Notes: generated by a model not told the origin, from the letters alone. Shown: positions 1 through 14,299, counted from the stretch's first letter. The stretch: DNA of 64,000 nucleotides from Siniperca chuatsi (GCF_020085105.1 NC_058051.1:20349955-20413954), one strand, 5' to 3'. A program made the numbers and translations.

Positions 1-166
1 ACACATACACATGATCCCCTCCAGGCTTACGCCTGGCAGAGATAACAACAAAAGCATAAACAAAGCAACTAAACATAACATCTGTATAATACATTCAAAA
101 ATGTTTACATTAATAAATAAATTCTTCAGTAATGTCAATCTCACGTATCCTTTGTCCTCTGCGTAC

Positions 167-3100
167 CTTATAGTAGGGTTGGGAGTGAATGGGGGCACCG
201 CCCTCTGTGCGCTGCAGGGACTGCTTTACCTGCTCCACCTTGATTGCCAGATGGGCCTCAAAGTACCTGCGCAGGGCCATGCAGGTGTGCTTGGCCGTCT
301 GCCTGCTGGAGAAAATCTCATCATCACTCAGCAGCGCTCCCTGGTCCTCAGGGTTCAGGATCTCCAGTGTGCTAATCTGAAAACAGTCGTTTCATATCAC
401 ACATTAGTACACAATCGGCATCTGTTATGTTGTGCTATTGTATTGACTGCTCAGTTGATCAGTTCTTGAAATATATCGTATTTCTTATGAATAACACAGA
501 TGGTTTAGCTGACATGGTTACAGTACGATCACATGTGGTTTGTCCTACCAGATTGACGAGGCGTCGGAGCCCGTCCTGCTTGTCAAAGAGATCGAGGACG
601 GCACGGAAAGAAAAAGAGATGGAGAAGAACATGGTGGCGTGGCAGCAGCCGGACGCATGTGAGCATTCCAGCAGCCACAGCGTGTAACCAACCACATCTG
701 ACAGGATGGAGTGGGGCAACATGCACACCTGGAAAGGAGAGGACACACCAATGAATACAAATGTGCACTAGATTTCATTGTGTATTTGCATGATGTGTGT
801 CTGTTTTGTACCCTTTCCATGGCGTCCTGGTTATAGGCAAGGTAGTAGAGGCACAGAGACACTCCAGTAGCAGCCATAGATGGCCTGGGGATTTCCAGCA
901 ACTTCTGAACTCCTCCATGAGCCACAAACTCTGCAGCAAACTTCTTGTGCAGCAGAAGAGAAGCCAGGTACTGCGAGAAGAGTGACAAGTAGAGAAATGA
1001 GCATAAAGAGCTTGACCTTTTGTTTTGGCACCATGGAGGGTTGACAACAGGAGATAGCGTTTACCTTGAGAGCCTCAAAGGTGAGCTGCACATCATTGGT
1101 CTGCTTTAGATCCATGTAATGCATGAGCAGCTCACGAGCTCCCATCTGCATGAACACCGCCAGCAGCTGCAGGTAGAAGGAGGAATGGGCATTGAGAACA
1201 CATAAATCATGTTAATTTGCTTTACTATGGTACACTGTAAATGGCTAGTTGCTGGAACCAATGTTAAACATAAAAAAGCCTTTTAGTCTTTAACAATTTC
1301 CTGTATAAACAGAAAATGCATGAGGTGACCCTTCAAAACCACTTTTTCATAGTATCAGAACAGAATAATTTCTTTAATCATAATTAAGGAAGACTGACAT
1401 CTGCTGGAGAGTCTGTGACAAGACAAGGGGAATGCATAACTAGCATAAAGTGATAAAGAAAGCACTATGTAGGCTGATGGTAATGGACAAACCTCCTGAT
1501 ACTCTCCCAGAGGTGTGAGATACTGCAGGATGAGCCTCTGCTCGATCTCTGGGGTCAGAGGGTACAGATGATAGTTGTTGCCAATCACCCAGGGGCTCAT
1601 CTCAGACCAGCTGCTGTTGGAAAGCTCACTGAAGTTCCTCTCTGGCTCTGGCAAAGAGAAATTTAGCTTCTGTTTTGAGGTCCTACCGCTCTCCCTCTCC
1701 GCCTTCCTTCTTAGGTAACTGCTGCCATCAGACATGCCCTGGTGAGTCAGCGAACCTGGGGCAGACATGGGTTTCATCATGGTTTTAACAGCTGAGTTGG
1801 CGCGGCTGCTCGTCTTATGAGGGGTGTTGAGACGGAACGAAAGCTCATTTTCAGGCTCCATGGTTGAGACGGGAATTTTGCCATCCTCTTCTGGCCCCGT
1901 CCCCTCCCTTTCAGCTCCGTTTCTGCCCAGTGTGAAGGGCTTCTCTTCAAAGCCTCCGTCAATAGTCTCCTCATCCAAAGGTAGCAGAGGCTGACTCAAA
2001 GTCTTCCTGGGGCTGGGCCGTTTGATTTCCCTTTTGTTCTCAGCATCCTTATCCTGAAGCTCACGCAACCGATGCAGCATCAAAGGCACCTGTCAAGGTA
2101 AAGCATGAAAACCAAGTTGATGGAAAGTTGCTACTTCACACCACCTACTGATGATAAGCAAATTGCTCTGATGGTTTGTGGGACAACACTGTTTTATCAG
2201 TTGTTGTAATACCTTGTCTATCACTGTGTACTTTCACATTATTCATTAAAATAAAACTGACATTTGAGAGAGCAGAGTCCCCTACTGACCAAAACAGAGT
2301 TCTCCTCCCTGTAGTTGGCTGCAATATCCTGATTCTCCATAGCACCGGCCAACAAGCCTGTGGCATAGATTCTGAGGGGCTGCTCGGCCTCCTGAGCCCA
2401 CTTAAACAGCCTTTCAACTATGCCCTCCTGAGAAGAACAAACACAGTGGAATGGTGAAATGCATTTAGAAACAAGAATATGAACAGCTTCCTAATCAGAA
2501 AAATGTTGAGTACTGTATTATTCCCAACTTGTTCCCATTTTTTGGTCAAATAAGAATGTATGATGGCTTCCAAATAAAAGTATTGATCCTGTAGGTTTTT
2601 GTATAACTTTAAACATTATGTCCACAAGTCAACTGTCACAGAGCGGTGGTCAGAGTGCAACTAACTAGCAGGCTGGACTGTGACTCCACAAACAAAAATG
2701 ACATTTAAAAATAACTGATGTTGTCTCTGGTTATCTAAATTTGATAGGATTGTTGTTCAGCACCATTGACTCAGTGCTAACTTTGCTTTCAAATCTTACT
2801 GTATGACCCTTCTCTGTTTTTCAACAGCTACCTGAGCATCCTGCCTTTAACTTCTTCCCCTATTCCATTTTTAACTGCTTTAAAAGCAAAGACAGAGAAG
2901 TGTGCCTGAGTGACATCACAGAGATCTTCCTCTTAAGTCTGTACTTTACACTTATTTTAATTTTATACTTTTACCCACTTGGTACTTAATTTATCTGACC
3001 TGTATTATAGTGTCTTATATTTTTTGCTTAGTACTTCTATTCCTGTGTGCACTGACGTGATAGTGAGCTGCTGTAACAAAAGAGTTTCCCCTCGGGGATC

Positions 3101-4128
3101 AATAAAGTATTTCTGATTCTGATTCTGAAGTCAAAATGAGAACTCTTCCCTTTTTATGCAGCTTCCTCTTTGTAGTTGTGACCGTTGACTGTATTATTTA
3201 TATCAGCACACTAAACACAAATGTATAATGTTACCAGTAGAAGGCGTGTAAACCTGTATTAAACCTGTATCACTTAATGTACCTTTAACCACTAAACACA
3301 GAATGTTGGATATGCATCTGGAAAACTACAAGAACATCACAGGGCAACATAACAGCTGAAATAAATGAAACACATTGTTTGAACAAGAGAACAGAGAAAA
3401 AGACTAAATGCTGTTATCTTCGCATGAACTGAGAAATAACCCACCTTTTCCTGAAAGACCACAGCTGTCTCCAATCCAGGCATGATGTTCTGAAGCAGGC
3501 GACAAGCTACCGCATTGAGGGAAAATTCTCGGCTGGTCATCACATAGCTATTCACCAGCTACAAAGAGAAGAAAAAAAATTACCTACTGACTCAGATGCT
3601 AAAAATAGTCCCTTATTATGCATGAAAATATCCATTCAGTCTATCCATTCTTACTGTGTTCATAAAGTCATCATTCTTGAACAGGATCTTGAGCAGGTGC
3701 CCTAACACGCATTCTGGATCAGCTCTCCCTAGTGGCCAAGAGAGAAATGTCAAAAACATACATGATATTTACATCTCCAGTAATCTTGCCATTATGTGTT
3801 CTGGTTTTTTCTATTTTCATACCAGGATGTCGATCATCAAAAGGGTCTGGGTCCGCTTTGTGGTACTCCTCTGTCTCTTTCTCAACGAGCTCGGAGATTC
3901 TTAAAGTTACAGCACATCAACACATTTACCATCTTTAAGTCATACCCACCAAAACACAGCTTATGAAACTAACTTATCATACAGACTTTATAGAAACACA
4001 AGCATAACTGCTTACTTGGTGATGATGTTAACCAGCTCCTGTGTGCTGCCTTGTTGCTCCCTCTCCCACTGTTCCAGTAGAGCAGTCAGCTCTGCCTTGG
4101 AGTCCACACTGGCAGATGCCGACGCCAT
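167..4128 (-). CDS. dcaf1: DDB1- and CUL4-associated factor 1 (VprBP), 5' ten coding exons, truncated by the window edge
   Basis: Substrate receptor of the nuclear CRL4 (CUL4-DDB1) E3 ubiquitin ligase. Coding exons on the minus strand, in transcript order: 4016-4128, 3823-3899, 3655-3728, 3445-3558, 2290-2427, 1493-2089, 1065-1166, 812-970, 549-728, 167-376. All junctions are GT-AG and keep one frame of 588 codons. The start reads [20 protein letters not shown]. Hallmarks of the family are [11 protein letters not shown] (residues ~54-64), [15 protein letters not shown] (~112-126), [13 protein letters not shown] (~155-167), KRPSPRK (exon 6), [15 protein letters not shown] and [16 protein letters not shown] at the end of exon 6, [15 protein letters not shown] (exon 8) and [13 protein letters not shown] (exon 9). 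This is the N-terminal helical-repeat part; the LisH motif and WD40 propeller must lie left of base 1. Exon 6 (597 nt) carries a low-complexity, charged insert that is the least conserved part. An acceptor 8 nt upstream of the ATG shows a separate 5' UTR exon. Confidence 0.96.
2933..3127 (+). mobile_element. 3' tail of an L2-like LINE in a dcaf1 intron
   Basis: The sequence ends in a CCCCTCGGGGATCAATAAAG box followed by a TTTCTGATTCTGATTCTGA tail. It matches, in opposite orientation, the 3' end of the longer LINE copy at about 36199-37960 and the tail at 5978-6363. It is a 5'-truncated insertion in the intron between dcaf1 exons 4 and 5 and has no coding capacity. Confidence 0.8.
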
Positions 4129-4905
4129 AGCGCAGCCTGTCAGGATGGCATGCACTTAATATGTAGTCATATCATTATTAATACATTCTTTACAATTCAG
4201 TCCACACTTATCTGCAACTCTTGAGGGCTATAACAAAGTATGCTGATGTATGTGGCGACGTATAATCATAAAAAGTAAACAAAAACACCACCGAGACGCA
4301 AAACATAGAAGGGCATGACTGTAATTCAGTTGACTCAAACACTCAGATTATATATTTCGCTATAGTCGGGTGAACAAAGAGCAGAGAAGAAGCAGATTCG
4401 CTCCATCGCTTCACTAATGTCACATAACGGTGTGCAGGTGCAGCTGCCCTCCAGGGGCTGCAACTGTCAAACGCGCAGAACTATTACTTTTCAAGTTAGC
4501 ATAAAATATCTTAGCATCTTTTCTGATTTCACTGGGAACCACAATTAAAGCTCAAACACTTTACATGTTTTCCTACCTTCACTTATACCCGATACTTACT
4601 GTACCAAGCAGCAGCAAACTCAAAGCACTGCCTGTTGCGATATTTAGCTAGCTTGACTGTGGCTAAACAAGGAAGCTGATTTACTTAGCTCTCTATTAAC
4701 ACTCTTAAAGTGGTCACTTCTGAATTTCAGTGCTATAGTTTACATTAAGCCTGAGCTGTCCAGACACGCACAGCTTACTGTGTCAGATTCAAATCATACT
4801 CGGACCAACGAAGCCTGCGTGCACATGCAACCTGTCACTACGATATTAGCTTGCAGCATCACAGGTAACGTGAACCTGGCTACTTAGCTAGCATGCTAAC
4901 TTTAC

Positions 4906-4990
4906 CTCGTTGTTCCGCTCAGTTCTTCTTCGGTTTTACCTAATTTACCAGGACTCGTACCCACCGATATCAGTCCAAACGTGATTGCTC
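4906..4990 (-). other. dcaf1: Probable non-coding first exon and promoter region of dcaf1
   Basis: Reading the minus strand, the coding exon is preceded by CTGACAG|GCTGCGCT-ATG, an acceptor, so the 5' UTR must be split. A good donor (GAG|GTAAAG) lies at 4900-4906, downstream of a stretch that could be the first exon. The right boundary (transcription start) cannot be read and is approximate. An alternative donor (GTGGGT) occurs near 4970-4976. Confidence 0.45.
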
Positions 4991-5627
4991 CAATGTGAAT
5001 ATCTACGTATCGATCACCGTTTCACAGCCAAAGCTTAATTCGCTTTATTGTAGCTTTGTGTTCACGGTTTATTATCATTATGGCGAACACGTTCACCACG
5101 TCATTTCACAAGCGACAGTCGACTTTTAATGACGAAACGCTTCAACAGCAAAACATTGAGAAACACAATTTATTCTTTATCTGTTTATGTATTTTCTACG
5201 TTTACCATGCTGTTTGTTAATAAAATGTTAAAGAAAAAATAAGAAATGTCATTCATTCAAATGCAGTAAGTAAAGCAGGTATTACACATTTTACAAAAGA
5301 TTTACATTCACATAGAAAACAGTTAGTTTGTTGCCATGAGAACAAACAGATAAGTTTCTAATACATATTACTAACATCAAAAAAATAACACTGTTGCAAA
5401 AAGATAATATTCAGTATCAAATAGTTGGTTTTACTGATGATAAAAAATTATAGTACGATTATGATTTATATTGTGTCAGTAAGCAATTCTTTTCTGTCAT
5501 GCATGCATAAAAATGGCATGTAACAATAAAAATGACTTTCTAATCATTAGTTATCTTGTAGTAGTTAGTCAAAGGTTAACTTGAGTTTCTGTGTAGCCTT
5601 GAAGGTTGCTTGTTCAAGAGGCTTCAT

Positions 5628-5722
5628 CAGTTCTACTGACTTGTGGGGAGTTCATAGGTTCTGTTTAACTGAACATCAAACTTAGACAAGGTCAGGGAAC
5701 TCCCCATTAATCAGTAGAACTG
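5628..5722. repeat. Short inverted repeat (26-bp arms) in the ssuh2 3' flank
   Basis: Arms 5628-5653 and 5697-5722 are inverted copies: both read CAGTTCTACTGA at the outside and GGGGAGTTC at the inside, with four mismatches in the middle. The 43-bp spacer is unrelated. The outer flank, with aagaggcttcatcagttct, resembles a hairpin repeat motif common in fish genomes. It is probably a relic of a foldback element. Confidence 0.55.
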
Positions 5723-5797
5723 ACTTGTAAGAAAAATTAACTTATTTAGATATCCAATGATTTGGAAAGGAAAAACCTTCATACACAACCATTGCAA

Positions 5798-8700
5798 TTA
5801 CATGACAGCACAGCAACAAGTAGCAGGATAGTTATCTGCATTAACTTTGAACTCATTCCCGTAAACAAAGTAAATGTGTGATTTCCCTTTCCACGAATAG
5901 GTCACCTTGGTGACGGGGATCAGTTCTATGGTTTGACGCTGCAGACAAAAGAAAGCAAATATGAGCGTGTTACACGATCAGAATCAGAATCAGAAATACT
6001 TTATTGATCCCCGAGGGGAAACTCTTTTGTTACAGCAGCTCACTATCACGTCAGTGCACACAGGAATAGAAGTACTAAGCAAAAAATATAAGACACTATA
6101 ATACAGGTCAGAAAATAAATTAAGTACCAAGTGGGTATAAGTATAAAATAAGTGTGAAGTACAAAGTGGGTTTACCGGTTGATGATAATAATACGGTATA
6201 AGGTAATAGTGCATGAACTGTCAAGTTAAGTGTAGCTTATTAAGAGACGGAGGATATTGCACAGCAATAACAGAGGTATGAATAAATATCAATATCAATA
6301 AATAGGCAATTTTAAACTGAAAAGAGTATATTGCACAGGAGCATTAACACAGAATATTGCACAAACACAAAATTTGGCTTTAGGTTTTCATCACAAGTAT
6401 TATCTAGTCCATTAACATTGACAAAATTATTTTGTATCAAAATAGTAGGCTATAAATAAAGCAGATGCAATGTTACCTGCTGCAGAATGCGTGACGTCTG
6501 CGAGTACTTGGCCTGGTGTTCACTGACAAGGCGCTGTGCAGCATGCACCACTGTGGGGTCTGGGAAGCCCATTACTGGGTATACCTGCACAGGGTAATCA
6601 GAAAAATATAAATAAGTGCTGAATCACCATCACTGTTTTAATGACGTTCATTTATTGATTGACGGATCAAGCACGATAACAAAAGTTGTGTTGGGTGAGG
6701 GGTGCAAAGAGGGAAATTTACACACACAATTATGACCTCTAAATATAGGGTCAGTATTAGGCCATAATGTCTACACAGTACACATGCTGCATAGTGAAAG
6801 GAGCATGTCAGCTGCAGCTGCAGCTTCAGTCCTCCATCATTGTCACACAGGATGTGTTCAGTCACATTGCCTCTGTGTGGTTACCCAATTTTTAACAGTG
6901 CAGAACCCAAAGCACAATAACTGTAGTTACAAGCATAAAACTGAAGAAAATAGACCTGAAGCCTGCCAGTTAACCTTGTAAAGTGTAATGTAATGCAAGC
7001 ATGATGTGAGCTGTGTAGACCACTGAAGTGATTAGAACATGGCTGTGTTGACATGTGATGTGGAACAACTGTCTAATAAGTCAGGCAAAATGTTCTCACC
7101 AAACTCTAAGCAATCTGCATGTTCTATGTATTATAAAAACATAATCCTCCCCTACTTATATCTTGTGCCCCCTGAGAAAGTGAGAAAAGTTATTTTACCA
7201 TGTACTGAGAGTCCCTGAAAAGCTCTTTGCCAGACACCTTGCTAAGGTTGTCCAACTGCAGTCCACTTGACTGTTCCACAACGTAGCTATCAGAGTTGTT
7301 GGTCCTGAAAGCATGTACATAAAAAATAAGAAATCCAGGTTAATTTTACAACTGTTGTTAAGTACTGATGACCTTCAGATTAAGAAAAACTATTCATTGC
7401 TTTAATTAAATCAGACATTCTTGACAGATAAACAATGTTGAGGAAGCAACACCATTTCACAGTGAGGTTGATGTAGACCAGAAGCTGTTGTTTTCCACGG
7501 CATGTTTCACATTCCTTCGATCCTCGCCCGTGACAGTGGTTGCAACTGTAAACAGAGTAATGTTTAATAACTATCAGTATCTTCTAGGATTAGCACAAAC
7601 TGCACTGCACTTACTGTCACTTTTACTACATTAGAAATTTATGAGATGCAACGGTTAACACTTACTTTTCCCTCCCTCTGCCACTACAGTGGTGGCATAC
7701 ATCGTTTCCGTGGTGGAAACCAGATCCTTTGCAGACCCAACAAACTTTCTGACAGGAGAAAAGAAAAGAAATAAAATGATCAGATAATCTCGCTAAAGGT
7801 CTAAAAGTAACCCTTTCAACAAGGTCTGTGGAAATGACTTACATTACCAACACCGACACAGTCTTTGCAAGGTCTTCGCCCCATTCCCACACAAACGTGG
7901 CAGTTCTGTATGTGAAATGTTTCTCGTCAGGAAAAATCTCTAAAAGCAATTACAGGAGCTTTGTCTTCTCCAAGTGTGTTGTATAATTTACCTTCACAGA
8001 TGATGTGTAGGGAACCTTGATAATCTGTTTGCCATTCAGAAAAAAATTGGGAGATTTAGCAGGAATATCCCAAGGCCCTGGAGGTGACTGGGCAAAGGCA
8101 TCCACTGACTGACCTGATCCAAATAAAACAACATATTCAATTATCAGTGAGCAGTAAATAGCTGACAGAGAATTAAACTCATCCAACTGATGCACAAAGT
8201 AATAGTGCTGTACCATTGTACGGTTCGTGACTCCACTCTGTAGATCTTGATTCAGTAAAGGTTTCCAGGCGGTACTAAAACAAAGCAAGGGTGGAGAAAA
8301 CAAGAATCAAGAGTCATTTTCTTGCTCTATCCGGTTATATTAAATGATCTACAGCCACTTACTTTGGTTATTCATGCAATGAACATCCAAAACTATTATA
8401 CAAGCTATTGCTTCTTATGATTTTCATGCCTTTCTAGCAGTTTTTCCCCAAACAAACACACATGAAGAGACCTCCTCTTACCCTGTACGTATTGAAGGCC
8501 TCCATGCTGGTGATCACACCATCCTTTGCTGGTGCTGAACTGTAGCAGCATTTGCTGGAGGCAAACAGGATAAACGCCTCCCGGGCAGTATTTTCAGTTA
8601 TAGATGGGATACTGTCAGCAGTGGGGGAATGTTTTAAGAGGAAGTAATAACAGCACATTAAGTGCTTATATTGCTTTGATCTTAAAACAGTGGAAAGTCA

Positions 8701-10370
8701 TGTTGAAAGAAAGGAAATATTCTGAGCCTTACTTCCAATGTGGTTGTTCAGGTCCAGGTTCAGGCTGAGGAACTGGGTAAGCAGGCATCGGAGGGGGCAG
8801 AAATCCACCTGCAGCAGATATTGAAAGTTTTTTTGTACTGTTTCATTGCTTTATCCTAAGAGCAATCATTCCTAGTGCTTTTTTTAAACATACAGTATAC
8901 ACTTAGTGGCACCTTTATTAGGTACACATGTAAAATCCAGTACAACAGCTCAGGCATAAGAGAGCAGTGAGAAAGAAAAAAAAGGGGCACCCTATCACAT
9001 CCACAGCTAGACACAGGCCAAATCACATTTAGTTTAAAAAGCCAATGATGGAATAAAAGATGCATCTGTTTGTCTCACCTCTAGGAAGGTTAAACCTCTG
9101 ACTTGATGGAAGCAATTTAAACTCACTATAAAGAGGGTATTGGGAGTCCAGTAAGATGACCTGAGCTTTCTGTGTGGCTCTGACTTGATACAAGTGGCAA
9201 AGATCATTTAAATAGACACCAGCGACTTTACGGCACACATTCACATTTTTTCCCAGCAAGTTCTCGTTTTTCACACTGAGAAACCAACGGATCATATAAG
9301 AATAGAACACTTTCAACAGAGATTTGTGTAAATAAAATCAGTGTTGGCATCAAAGGTAAGTTTATCATCCAGGATGGTTCCCAAGTATTTGTACTGCTGG
9401 ACTGCAGTCACAGGCTCCCCTTTAATGATAGTAGGAGAAAGAGAAGTAGGTCTCCTGCGAAAGTCAATCAATCTCTTTGGTCTTAGACACATTCAGTTGC
9501 AGGATAGACTGTTTAAGGAACTACTAAAGGAGTATGTGCGGCATGCTGTACCTCCTCCTCCTGAAACTGTTCCTTCATAGCCAGGCATGCTGTCAAACAT
9601 GCTGGCCGGAGGAGCACTGGGGCCCTGGGAGTCAGCTGCGGGTGGGGCGAACATTGCTAAAACAAACCAGAAGAGCCAGTTTAGTCATGTGCGTTGATGT
9701 AGACTTTAAAATGTTATAAAGCTTATTAAGTTTTCATGCATTACACAAACGACTAGCCTATAAAAAAAACTGTTAGAAACTCTAGTGTGCTTCACTTTCC
9801 CCCCCAGAAAAGCTAAATTATTGAGTTTCCAAGTTATAACAACAAGTGCCTACGTGACAACACCAGAAGACAGTGTCGTGAGTGAGTGAGTGACTTGCCC
9901 CTCGCGTAATTATCCATTCTGAGATGTTTTACAGCTACACTAAAGACTCACAGGCTGGGTTTGGTCCTTTAACAAACACTAAAACCTCTGTAAAACTAGT
10001 ATCTCACACTAGTCCTACAGCCACCACCGTGCCAGCCACCTCAAATAACCTGCCCGTCGAAATGACGTCACTCCGATGTGTGTGAATTGTACTGTACAAC
10101 GGAAGCAATTAAAGAGCTTTACATGCAAGTCATTACAAAATGGCTTAACGTTCAGTGCAAAAGCTTATATTACACCTCCATGAATCTTACCAGGCGCCCC
10201 TTCTGCTGCTGGTACATAACCGGGATTGGCAATTCCATACGTGCGGTTCTGGCTGCAAGTAAGGGGAAACGAAAGTTAGGCCAGTGAGGCGGAAAACAGT
10301 GTGCAACATTTACTTTGGAGAAAAACACACAACATTACGACGCTCACCTCAATATAGGCTGATACTCCAT
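5798..10370 (-). CDS. ssuh2: Protein SSUH2 homologue, complete, 13 exons
   Basis: Cys-rich protein of the ssu-2 family; its biochemical role is not established, and the human gene has been linked to tooth development. Exons in transcript order: 10348-10370, 10191-10252, 9552-9656, 8733-8808, 8482-8611, 8214-8274, 7992-8113, 7843-7905, 7666-7748, 7453-7545, 7199-7304, 6477-6584, 5798-5938. They join in frame to 390 residues. The N-terminus is Pro/Gly-rich (FLPPPMPAYPVPQPEPGPEQ). Family signatures are TENTAREAF and SSKCCYSS (exon 5), YRLETFTESRSTEW (exon 6), a block of six CxxCxG motifs at ~195-259 (CHVCVGMG, CKDCVGVG, CWVCKGSG, CHHCSGRG, CNHCHGRG, CETCRG), LLVYINLTVKW, and the C-terminal RILQQ/RQTIELIPVTKVTY junction. 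The C-terminus is CCCAVM. The donor after exon 10 (GTGTTG) is weak, but it is the only site that keeps KW|TNNSD in frame. The gene is head-to-head with rpl32. Confidence 0.93.
5978..6363 (-). mobile_element. 3' tail of an L2-like LINE in the last ssuh2 intron
   Basis: It begins GATCAGAATCAGAATCAGAA and runs through ATACTTTATTGATCCCCGAG into an AT-rich 3' UTR that aligns along nearly its whole length with 36199-36590. Orientation is minus. It lies between the last two ssuh2 exons and is 5'-truncated, with no reverse-transcriptase sequence left. Confidence 0.8.
8895..8965. repeat. End of a fish interspersed repeat (TTATTAGGTACAC type)
   Basis: The stretch cacttagtggcacctttatt followed by aggtacac is the same terminal motif seen at 33948 and, inverted, at about 38946-38980. 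It lies in the intron between ssuh2 exons 3 and 4. Its other end was not identified here. Confidence 0.5.
9335..9520 (-). pseudogene. Reverse-transcriptase fragment of a non-LTR retrotransposon
   Basis: On the minus strand the conceptual translation contains LQLNVSKTKEI, then after a one-base frameshift DFRRRP and, further on, QQYKYLGTILDDKLTFDANT. These are the C-terminal RT motifs of L2/Rex-type LINEs. It is frameshifted, about 60 codons long and truncated at both ends, inside an ssuh2 intron, so it is a dead fragment. Confidence 0.75.
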
Positions 10371-10937
10371 TTCATAGCGCTGGAAAACAACTAAACGACA
10401 AAATACGAACAGTCCAAGACTTCATATGTGAGCTAACCACAAACAGGAACCAATCATGTGACAAAAATCAGATCATTTACCTTTTATCACACCCCACCCC
10501 AGTTTCCAGCATGTTAGTCAGCTACCGCCTCCTCTTCTGACAGTTGAACAGGAACAACACTTCACTTTATTGGTGTTCTTGGTTCAGCTTGAGAGCTTAC
10601 ACTGTGGTAAAATTGTATTTTATGATAATGCGCTCGCTCAGTTACGAGAAGTACAGAAAGCCCCCTCCTATTATCATATCTCAACTGTTGTTCAGGAAGT
10701 GCGCACAAATCATGAACAGTGAACAAATGTTAACGGTGGGCGTACAGATGTGCGTGCAGCAAAAAAAAACTTGATAATATAAAACTCAGTGAACAACAAC
10801 AAACAACACGACATATTGTTTCACTAAATAATACGTTTTGAGAAAGAATTGTAAATTCCAGTGAACCACGGGCGCCTTAAAGTACTGTACGCTGATAAAA
10901 TACACTACCCATGAGCCTTTGCAACACTCGCGGAAGT
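10371..10937. promoter_or_regulatory. Shared upstream region of ssuh2 (minus) and rpl32 (plus)
   Basis: The ssuh2 start codon and the rpl32 pyrimidine-rich start lie 568 bp apart and point away from each other. No other exon is recognisable between them. I see no clear TATA box at either end. The region may act as a bidirectional promoter, which is an inference from the layout only. Confidence 0.45.
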
Positions 10938-10990
10938 CCTTTTCTTTCCTTCCGCTGTCGCTGAGGTCCCTTTTGGATTCACATCGGCGG
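10938..10990 (+). promoter_or_regulatory. rpl32: rpl32 non-coding first exon with 5' TOP-like pyrimidine tract
   Basis: A pyrimidine run TCCTTTTCTTTCCTTCC at 10937-10953 is followed by a strong donor GGCGG|GTGAGT at 10990/10991. Vertebrate ribosomal protein genes start transcription at a C within such a tract, giving 5' TOP mRNAs controlled by mTORC1/LARP1. The exact start is inferred. The exon would splice to the acceptor CTCAG at 11781-11785, five bases before the ATG. Confidence 0.75.
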
Positions 10991-11506
10991 GTGAGTCGAT
11001 GCAATCTACATTAATCCGCGCGATTTAGGGCGTTTTTTGACCATCCTGATATGGTTGATCAATCATAGACATCCACACTATATATGTTAGGTAAAATTAA
11101 CCGTTTTATAATTTTATACCGTCTTTAATGTGTCGTTCTGGAGCAAGGTGCTGCTTCCAAAGCGGCTGACTGGGTGCTAGCGCTCTCCCCCTGAAATTGG
11201 GTTGTAGTATTCATTAAAGGCCTGCTGTACAACGTGGCTTACAGATAAGCGTTGTGAAATAACAAATAGCAGTTGCCAACATTAGACGTGAAATTAGATT
11301 CTTTTTTTTTGGTCAACGCTATACTGCTGAAGCAGAATGCATGAAGTAGAGTAACATGGCTAGCTAGCTAGCCAGCTTAACATTGACTGCACCAGTAGAA
11401 GCTAACTGGCTAGCTGACATTGGTCAACACGTTTACCTTAAGGCTCACTCCACAGAAAAGTTGATGTATACGTGATTCATTAGTCGCAGTCTCAGTGATC
11501 GTTAAA

Positions 11507-11618
11507 GCAGTGAGAACTAGTTTATAAATGTAACATTAGCAGTGAGTTAGTTTATAAATGTAACGTTAGCAGTGAGTGAGTAGCAGGAACTTCAACATTT
11601 AACATTAAGCTTAATGTT
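11507..11618. repeat. Tandem duplication and perfect palindrome in rpl32 intron 1
   Basis: Units 11507-11538 and 11539-11568 (gcagtgag...tttataaatgtaac) are near-identical, and a partial third copy (gcagtgagtgag) follows. At 11601-11618 an 18-bp perfect palindrome reads AACATTAAGCTTAATGTT, and a half copy follows at 11623-11634. The function is unknown. Confidence 0.7.
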
Positions 11619-11760
11619 TAGGCTTAACATTAAGTTTCTGCCAATTCGTCATGCGTTTTTTCACTTAAATTAGTAATTTATGCAAATTCCTAGTAGTATG
11701 TAGCACGTTGTGTAATGCTGCAACTCTGAAGCTCACATAATCATGCTTAATTGGTGGTAA

Positions 11761-14262
<2,502 letters not shown>

Positions 14263-14275
14263 ACTGGTTATTCAC

Positions 14276-14281
14276 AATAAA
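14276..14281 (+). terminator. rpl32: rpl32 polyadenylation signal
   Basis: A canonical AATAAA lies 14 bases after the stop codon, followed by a T-rich stretch. The very short 3' UTR is typical of ribosomal protein genes. Confidence 0.9.
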
Positions 14282-14299
14282 TGTTTAAAAATTGTAACT

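Larger units (their letters stand above)
4129..5797. other. Spacer between dcaf1 start and ssuh2 end
   Basis: Apart from the probable dcaf1 first exon near 4906-4990 and the short inverted repeat at 5628-5722, no gene is seen. AATAAA signals on the minus strand (TTTATT on plus) occur at 5169-5174 and about 5043-5048 and could end the ssuh2 transcript. If so, the ssuh2 3' UTR would run almost up to the dcaf1 promoter. The remainder is AT-rich and without a recognisable element. Confidence 0.4.
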
